From: Ginsengibacter sp963792025
Lineage (GTDB): Bacteria; Bacteroidota; Bacteroidia; Chitinophagales; Chitinophagaceae
Direction of reading: 5' to 3'
DNA length: 64,000 bases
Assembly (NCBI GenBank): GCA_963792025.1
Contig: CAWBUS010000012.1
Span: forward strand, 62,001-126,000
Made by a program: the position numbers and the translations under genes. Positions 8,927-16,200 of this stretch are shown here, one piece after another. The notes beneath the pieces are model-generated. The model saw only the letters and a program-made list of their open reading frames with translations. It was not told the origin of the DNA and made no database searches. The stretch's first letter is position 1. Every line of letters starts with the position of its first letter.

Positions 8927-10138
8927 TTAATGACTGTTTACCACTCGAAGTTTCACTTCGGCTTTTATTGATGCTTGTTGAATTGATGAGAACAAATCGT
9001 TTTTGCTGAAATTCATTTGACAAAGCTGCGATGCCAAATCAAGAAGCATCGGGCTTCCAGTGTGCAACTGAAAAGCACTATCTGCCATTGCAAGCAAAGC
9101 GGCAGTCCGAATATGGTCAATGTGTCCGTAAAAAATTTGTGGTTGTGCTTGTTTAGACACTCGATAAATTCCTTTCACAATTTTTGAACCTACTTCTTTT
9201 GCGAACGCAGCGTATGATTCCCTGATAACTCCTCTTGTTCCACCAAGGTCAACTCTGCGAACTAAATCGTCTTCCAACGAACCAAGAATTAGATACTCGA
9301 ATGGAAGTAAAGCATTACCCAAAGTCCACAAGTCAGGGAACTTTTCACAACTATGCACATATACAAATCGTTGATGCTCTAAAATCATTCTACTCATCAA
9401 TTCAATTGATTTGTCTTTCATTTCTTTTTTACTTCCCCAAAAGCCAGTCATGAGTTCATAAGGTGCAGGACTACCGTTACCTAAAAGCCATTTCGTTTTT
9501 GCATCTTTCTTCTCTAAAAGAATTGCTCTCTCGGTATATGCTTTTATTCCTCTTACAGCAAGGTTGCTCATTGCACTTCGTTTATCTCCGGCATTATCAT
9601 CGCTTCTCCTTTTCTCAATTAAGTCAAGTGCTTCCTGAATCGGGTCATCACTTTTAAATCTCAAATCTCTCCTGAACAGCCGGTGAGAATAACTGCCATG
9701 TTGCTTTTCGTAGTTAACCAAGCAAATTCCTATCTGAGTAATTGTCAAAGGAACAGTATTGAAAATTACATGAGTGCTTCCGCAAGCGGTAACTGCTCCA
9801 TTAAACAGAAAACCTCTGTGCATTTTATCAAGCAACTGCTTAACATCGTTTACATCATCATGTAAGCCGGCAAATGGAACATTGCCGACTTCTTTGATTC
9901 TTGGAAAAACTGTCTCTCGGAAAATTTTTTGGTTCTTGTTTTCATCGGTCTTTGCTTGCAACCATTCCGATTCAATAAGCGGATAAAGCTCAGCAAGATT
10001 CGCACCGATGCTCCATGTATTTATGTCAATTGCATCGGAAAAATTTTCTCCGAATGCTTTTTGAAAATCATCTGCGGACAAAGCATTCTCACCACTATTT
10101 TTCGATAAGTCTGATGATATGTTTTTTTTGTTGTCCAT
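8927..10138 (-). CDS. NurA-like nuclease partner of HerA
   Basis: A 403-residue soluble protein. The order (directly before HerA) and the pattern TACGSTHVIFNTVPLTITQI near 130-150, followed by GICLVNY and RLFRRDLRF, suggest the NurA fold, whose motif I is normally DGS or DGT. The C-terminal part carries YGHIDHIRTAALLAMADS and HTGSPMLLDLA, in place of the late histidine/aspartate motifs. The motif I aspartate seems to be absent here (ACGS instead of ACDGS), which would weaken metal binding if the alignment is right. NurA nucleases resect DNA ends pumped by HerA. It starts 52 bases after immA and ends 12 bases before herA. The family call is moderate; a divergent NurA is the best reading. Confidence 0.6.
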   Translation of the reverse strand: MDNKKNISSDLSKNSGENALSADDFQKAFGENFSDAIDINTWSIGANLAELYPLIESEWLQAKTDENKNQKIFRETVFPRIKEVGNVPFAGLHDDVNDVKQLLDKMHRGFLFNGAVTACGSTHVIFNTVPLTITQIGICLVNYEKQHGSYSHRLFRRDLRFKSDDPIQEALDLIEKRRSDDNAGDKRSAMSNLAVRGIKAYTERAILLEKKDAKTKWLLGNGSPAPYELMTGFWGSKKEMKDKSIELMSRMILEHQRFVYVHSCEKFPDLWTLGNALLPFEYLILGSLEDDLVRRVDLGGTRGVIRESYAAFAKEVGSKIVKGIYRVSKQAQPQIFYGHIDHIRTAALLAMADSAFQLHTGSPMLLDLASQLCQMNFSKNDLFSSIQQASIKAEVKLRVVNSH

Positions 10139-10190
10139 TTTTATCCTTTCAGTTCGCTATTCCCAATTGCTGAAAAAAAGCTCGACAAAC

Positions 10191-10943
10191 TCAGAACCCT
10201 AACTTACTTACAAGTGATGGCGCACCAGTAACTACATAAGTAAGTTTTGAAGAGTACGCTTCGGCAATTGAATCAGGAATCAAATACTTGCTGCGCAAAA
10301 TTTGGTAACATTGATTTTTGAAATCGTAAAACGAAATTTTATTTCTATTTGGGTTGGTGTCTTTTATTACTGTAGAATTTGGAGCTAACAGTTCTAAAGC
10401 AAGAGCATCTGCTTCATTCTCTGAATTTAAAATTTCCATTCTATTAAACGTTCCATCTCCAACTTTTTCCAATAGGTGTGTGTAAGGTTTGATTGTAACA
10501 GATGTGAGTGTTCCGTCAATCCTTTCTTGAATTGTCGGTTCACGGTAACCGTCCATTACTTCTAAGATTCCTTCCCCTAATTTTTTTACAGCCGAATCCC
10601 TTGGAAGTTTATAGTCTAAAAGAAAGTGGCTTGCCTCATGTGCAATCGTATATCTTCTTTCTTCTTCTGTATCTGTTCCGTTTACGAAAATGAATCCACT
10701 TCCCTTGGAAATTAATATGAATCCATGTAACAGCCGGTCATCAATTTCTAAGTCGAGAAATACTTTTCTTTCTGTTAGCCATGTTTGTATCTTTTTCAAA
10801 CTCAATTCTGATAAACAAACAATGTCAATTGGCAAAACAAGATTCACTGCACCGCTAATGTCGCAGGGAAACACATTATTTCCCCCAGAACCTTTCCAAA
10901 AGTCTTTTGCAACTTGAATAATTATGGGTGAAATGAACCTCAT
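10191..10943 (-). CDS. ImmA/IrrE-family zinc metallo-endopeptidase
   Basis: A 250-residue protein with the zinc-binding HEASH motif at residues 102-106, inside a typical YTIAHEASHFLL helix, and a downstream ENEADALALELLAP helix near 175-188 that supplies the third ligand. ImmA/IrrE enzymes cleave repressors (ImmA of ICEBs1, IrrE of Deinococcus) to switch on mobile-element or stress genes. It starts four bases after the 121-residue gene and ends 52 bases before the NurA-like gene, so it is part of the operon. The likely target is a regulator within the system, perhaps the 121-residue protein or the sigma factor; this is inference from gene order. Confidence 0.88.
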   Translation of the reverse strand: MRFISPIIIQVAKDFWKGSGGNNVFPCDISGAVNLVLPIDIVCLSELSLKKIQTWLTERKVFLDLEIDDRLLHGFILISKGSGFIFVNGTDTEEERRYTIAHEASHFLLDYKLPRDSAVKKLGEGILEVMDGYREPTIQERIDGTLTSVTIKPYTHLLEKVGDGTFNRMEILNSENEADALALELLAPNSTVIKDTNPNRNKISFYDFKNQCYQILRSKYLIPDSIAEAYSSKLTYVVTGAPSLVSKLGF

Positions 10944-10947
10944 TGTT

Positions 10948-11313
10948 TTACTTCTTGTCTTTATTTTGTTTATCTCTTGCAGCCATCAAATAATTGTGTT
11001 GCTCAACATCGCTTCCACTTAACCTCAAAATTGAGTTAGCCCGTTTGATGATTTTGTTCAACTCAATTGCAGAAGAATTTGTGTATTGTGAAATGTTGTT
11101 CAGACGTGTTACAAAATCATTTGCGTTGACGTCCGGGACTCTGCACAAATTCAATTTGTAATAATCTTCCACAGTGCAATGAAGTGTTGAGAGAATTTCT
11201 TGTTCAGAAATATTTTCAACCTCCAAATACTTTTTCATCAGATAAGCAATAAAACCACTGTCGTTTGCTGCTTTGTTAGAAGCAAGTTCTAACATTTTAA
11301 TTTTTTCACTCAT
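10948..11313 (-). CDS. Small helical protein between the sigma factor and ImmA genes
   Basis: A 121-residue mostly helical protein with no signal peptide. The first half (FIAYLMKKYLEVENISEQEI, then LHCTVEDYYKLNLCRVPD) reads like a short helix-turn-helix-type unit in which a residue run similar to x-LxCT-x-E-x-Y-x-L-x-LCR follows a first helix. The C-terminus is charged (AARDKQNKDKK). I recall similar small proteins placed between sigma-70-like genes and ImmA/IrrE genes in other phyla, but cannot check this. Its ATG lies inside the 3' end of the sigma-factor remnant, and it ends four bases before immA. It is a plausible repressor or anti-sigma substrate of the protease. Confidence 0.6.
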   Translation of the reverse strand: MSEKIKMLELASNKAANDSGFIAYLMKKYLEVENISEQEILSTLHCTVEDYYKLNLCRVPDVNANDFVTRLNNISQYTNSSAIELNKIIKRANSILRLSGSDVEQHNYLMAARDKQNKDKK

Positions 11314-11962
11314 TGTGGATTAGTTTAAAATTGTTTGCTTTTTTTTTTTCTGTCCAGCACTTTTTTTATTCTGTCTTTGTTCTGTTTTACTTCCACCTGT
11401 TGTTCTTCAAAGTTCAAGTGAGTAATTTCTAAAACACCTGCATACACACTCGTATCTCTTTCCCTTCAAGAATAAGATTTGCCATTTCAATATCTCTGTC
11501 AGAATCAAAATGCTTTTTCAATTCCGCATTTAAAATTCCGTCTGCTTCTTTATCAATCATTATTTGGCTTGGCGTATTTAAGTTCTTAAGCTTCCCTGTT
11601 TCGCTATTCCCAAATTGTTCATCAAACTCGACTTCATTTTTTATTGCTTCAAATTTTTATTGATGCCTTTTCTTTTTTGCCCAAGCATTTTTCAAATCTC
11701 CTTCCGCATCTATCACAAGAAATTTTTCAAGTGTTTACTTTTCAGGGTTGAACTTGTCTGGATTGTAGAGATAACCGTAAAAGGAATCAATAACCACTTC
11801 GGTAATCAAACTACTATCGCTTAAATGCATTTGCCAATTGAAATTCCGAACCTTCTTGATGGTCGGTTAAAGATATTTATTGCAAAGTTTAGAGAATGCC
11901 AAGTCATCGCCTGACTGAATCAGTTTATGTAATTCTATTTCATCTGGTGTTGCTTGTGTCAT
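11306..11962 (-). pseudogene. ECF-like sigma-70 family factor, broken (three stops plus a frameshift)
   Basis: Not visible as a long ORF. Read from the ATG at 11962, one frame gives a sigma region-2-like start (IELHKLIQSGDDLAFSKLCN), then NPEK...TLEKFLVIDAEGDLKNAW and RHQ, interrupted by TAA codons at 11867-11869, 11735-11737 and 11657-11659. All three are in the same frame. After ILEG the frame shifts at the G3 run 11462-11464; restoring one G gives ERDTSVYAGVLEITHLNFEE, then VKQNKDRIKKVLDR, the usual region-4 end of this sigma group. The reconstructed protein is about 215 residues. It begins six bases after the methyltransferase stop, and its own TGA overlaps the start of the next gene, so it is the second gene of the operon. 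Each stop is one substitution from CAA, GAA or AAA. Confidence 0.8.
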
Positions 11963-11968
11963 TCAAAT

Positions 11969-13160
11969 TTATTTTGAGAACCGCATGACAGATTCAGTCC
12001 TCATTCTGCTTTTAAAAGTTGAAACATTATCATAAGACGGTGGCGGTAAATACCGTTTGCTCTGTGGAATTTCTCTTTCCTTTTGATTTATTAATTTTAG
12101 TCCAACCATTTGAAAGCTATTCCGAACAATTAAAGCATTCTCGACAAAAATTTCATTGATGCAAGAATTGCCTACAACAAATGTTGCCTTGCCTTGCTTT
12201 TCCAATACTCGGTCTGATTCTTCGACAACTCTAAACATATCCAGTGCATACCGTTTAATCATGCTCTGTTTTCGTTGCGGAAGTTTTTCTAAATGAGTTA
12301 TTCCTTTCGTGAGTTCGATTGCAAGTTGCATGTCAGCGATTGAATCCGGTGCTTTCTCCACACCGACACTATTTGAACGGACACTTCCAAGTTCGCCTAT
12401 TTTATATCCAAGCCAAACCAACGAAAGTTTATGCCCTCTCATATAATCCAAAGCATTTAAGTATGGCGGTGAAGTGATGATTGTTGAAATAGATTTATCA
12501 GTTACCTCTTTCAGATTTCTTGCATCGCCTAACTGAACATGTATTTTTCCTTTCGGCTTTTGCTTTTCAAAAATCTTTGCAAGTGTTTCACACGAATTTG
12601 CAAATGATATAAGCACATCAAAATCATTTTTCTCGTAAACCCTGTGTGGTCTGCTATGTGATACATCGGCAGCAAGTGAAGCACCTTTTGTTTTAGTTAT
12701 GACGAGCCGGCTAAAAGCGACTTTCAGCAAATCGTTGTAAGGTCCTTTATGATTACTGATTGCGAAACTAAGTTTTCGCAAAGTGCTCGACTTGCTTTTT
12801 CCCAAACCAAAAATTTATAAATTTTTTTGTTGCAGGGTCGTCGTCAATCCAAGGCAGATAAATTGAGTTTAAGTTGAGAAAGTTCACTTCATCAAGAAGT
12901 TCTTCGGCTTTTGATTTTATTTTTTCAGAGTTGAAAGGAGTTGTCCATGCTCTTGAAATAAGAACAGCAAGTGGGTCAATGTCGAAACCAATTCCTTTGT
13001 AACCATGCTCTGATACAGTCCGCAAAACTGTTCCTGAACCAACCATCGGGTCTAATACAATCGAATTTTTCTTCAACCCTTTCAGTGCTTCAAACGCAAT
13101 CTCCGGTGCCATCCTTGCAGCAAAGGGATGAATCGGCTTTATTTTTTCTACATTATTCAT
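11969..13160 (-). pseudogene. DNA (amino) methyltransferase, one frameshift
   Basis: The first frame (ATG at 13160, 130 codons) holds the AdoMet motif I, LDPMVGSGTVLRTV, near residues 35-48. The second frame (to 11969) holds the catalytic motif TSPPYLNALDYMRG and the conserved SVRSNSVGVEKAPD block. TSPPY is the motif IV form common in N4-cytosine methyltransferases, though an adenine target cannot be excluded. The frames join if one base is removed from the A4 run at 12773-12776 (FAK then LSFAI), giving a roughly 397-residue enzyme of normal length. It is the first gene of the operon, 55 bases after the alpha-2-macroglobulin stop and six bases before the sigma-factor start. As written it should not yield an active protein unless the indel is a sequencing error. 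Confidence 0.85.
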
Positions 13161-13214
13161 TTAAAAATATTTTCTCCGATGTACAACAGTTAAATAGAAA
13201 AGGCATTTTCAAAT

Positions 13215-16200
13215 TCACTCCTTCACCACCTCCACCCACTTCCCATTCACTCCGGCATTGATACTATTATCATACATCGCCGAGCAATACGTTCCCGGTA
13301 AAAAATACTTACCGAGGTAAGCAGCATTCAATTGAATATAATAAGTAAGGGTCTGGTTTTCGCCGATATTAAAATAAGTGTACACCCTGTCGTCTCTTAT
13401 ATCCTGGTAATCGAATGGGGAAGATTTGTAAGCGCTTTCAACATCCTGCGTTCGGGTATTTAAAATTTCCCAGCCACTGGGAAAAATCTGGGTAAGCGCC
13501 ATTCGCTCATAATAGCCACGCCTGCCAGGGTTTCTAACCGTAACTTTTGCAATAAAATCCGTTCCCTGCATCATTTTAGTTACATCAATTGGTTTCAAAT
13601 CTCTTGTGAGGTACATAACATTCAACCCAAGAATGGCAGGGTTATTCTGCACCTGCAGGTTCTCGCCGGCTAAAGGCTGGCCCTCAGAAATGATTCTTGT
13701 ATATAAAACATTACTGCCTTTATTCGTTACCGTTATATTAGCGGCGCCCTTACTAATATCAACCGGCATTTGGGTTACGTAAGAAGATGAATTGATGCTG
13801 ATTGGTTTCCCGTTTACAGTACCTCCGGTAATTATTTTAGCTCCCGATGGATTTTTGCCGCAATACTTTGCGATGGCAATTAAAGAATAAGCGGTCGTTT
13901 GCGTACTGTACCACGTATCTTCAGAAAGATGCGCCGCAATTGTGTTAACAAGATCAGAGGCCAAAGTACGTCTGCCCAGCAACGTTAGTGCTTCCAAAAC
14001 CATGGCTTCATCTCTTAAATCGGAGCCATAAGTAAACCCGGACCGGTAGTCGGTATTAAAAGTTGTGGGCAGTCCGCTGATCATCTGTAAGGCAGTATTA
14101 TCCTGGCCTGCCAGCTTGTAAGCGGCCGCCAGCCGCCACTTCGCTTCAGGAGAAATATATTTAAATTCTTTCAGCCGGTTCATGGCACCAAGTTCCGGCG
14201 ATTTTGCGAGCGCCAGCAAATATAACCTGTATGCCTGCGTAAGATCGCCGCCGTAAAAATTATTGGTCGTGGGCATCCATGAAGTGGCTTTGCCGCGTTC
14301 AAACAATTTCCATTCCTGCAAAAGCTGTTCGCCCACGGTGTAGCCATTCTGCTGAGCTTCCAATAAAAAATTACCTGCGTAGTTAGTTCCCCATTCATCA
14401 CTTACAGGTCCACCGGGCCAATAGCTGAAACCGCCATCATTGCGTTGAAAATTTCGGAGCGCTTCAATTCCTGCTTTTATATTTTTATCGATTTGTGCCT
14501 TACGATAGTCTGATAAATCGGTTAACTGGTTTAACACCAGTTGCGGAAATACTGCCGATGTTGTTTGTTCAATACATCCGTGTGGGTATTCAATCAGGTA
14601 GTCCAAACGTTTTTCAAGATTCATAGAAGGGATACTGGAAATTTCAAGCGTTGCTTTACTTGTAGCAACCGTGCCGATTGCCGTAGTCGTGGTATTCCAC
14701 TGCTGACCGCCGGAAAGCGTTTGCGAACTAACGCTTGTTACAAACGGATTGGGATTACGCACATCAAGTTCTACATCATAATCTGCTTTTTCACCGCTGC
14801 TTGTTGCAACAAGCTTTACTTTCCCGATACCAACATCAGGCTTTACTTTTACATCAAAATAAATCATCTGCTCACCGGTTTGTGTAAAATTCACTTCCTG
14901 TGAGCTGGCTCCCGTAATTTCCAGGAAAGGATTTGTTTGCAACGTGACATGCACATTTTTAATTTTATTATCCATTGCGAAAACGGTTACCGGAATTTTT
15001 ATCGTTTCTTCCGGTCCGAGCACTCTTGGTACAGTAGCCAATAACATCAATGGTTTTTTTACTGCAACGGTTTTTTCTGCGCTTCCATAACTGCCATCGT
15101 TAGCCGCAATTACCATCACTCTCACTGAACCAATGTATTGGGGTAAAGTAAAATTGTGGGTTTCCTTCTCTCCTTTATCGAGATGGAACGGTCCAAGGTA
15201 TTTTACAACAGGCTTAAACCGGTTTGCCTTTTTAGGTTGTATGGGTCCGTTGTTACCTTCATCTCCTCCTATGGTGAGAATACGTTCCAGGTTCCCACCC
15301 CAGGCGCCTATTACGTAATCGTACAAATCCCAACTCTTAACACCCAATGCTTCTTTCGCATAAAAATAATCGTGCGGGTCTGGCGTTTTAAAGTGGGTAA
15401 GGTCAAGTAGTCCTTCATCAACAATTGCAATACTGTACGTCATCTCCTTTCCATTTTGCTCACTAACGGTAACGGATGTTTGCTTTTCAGGCTGAACAGT
15501 TCCGGCCATATTTATTACCGGTTTCAAAACCGTGTTTTTATTTTCAATCATTATGGGAAGCACACCGTACATCCTTATTGGCAGATCGTTTACGGTTTGC
15601 GCATGCGGCTGCAGCAGGCTTACATTCACATATATATTCGGCGACATGGATTCCTCTGCCTTAAACTTCACCAGCGTTTGTCCCTGCTCAGTTTCCACCC
15701 AAAAGGTACGCAGCACTTTGCTTCCGGATTCAATACTTATCAAACCGTGGCCACCTTTACTGCTGGGTATGGTAAGCGTAACGTCATCGCCTACATTGTA
15801 TTTATCTTTATCTGCGGTGAACGATAACATGGAGGCTGCTGTGGGATCATCTGAATTATCGCGGCTCTGCCAAAAAGGGCTATCAACATAAACCACATCT
15901 CCGGTAACATGCCCGCTTTTTACATCTTTCACCAAAACAAGATAACGGCCCCATTCATTGTCACCTACACTAAAATTCCATTTGCCCGTGCCGTTAGTTA
16001 GACTGACCGTTTCTGTTTTTATTAGTTTATTGTATTTGTCCTGTGTAAAATTGCTGAGGTTATCACCACTATTGTCCCACCACCAGCGCCATTGAATTTT
16101 GTAAAACTGCACTTCTACATCCTGCGTTCCGGTGAGAAGATTGCCGCGATTGTCTACATCAACAATTTGTACCGTATGCATTTTCCCCGTCAATAAAAAT

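Noticed and set aside
10153..11613. 14-base exact match TTCGCTATTCCCAA at 10153-10166 and 11600-11613 inside the defence operon
   Set aside because: One copy is in the nurA leader and the other inside the sigma pseudogene. A match of this length is expected by chance several times in 64 kb, and no longer duplication surrounds it.
11306..11962. Idea that TAA is read as glutamine or another amino acid in the sigma gene
   Set aside because: Many other intact genes in the window end with TAA, and the same gene also has a frameshift, so ordinary gene decay is the simpler reading.
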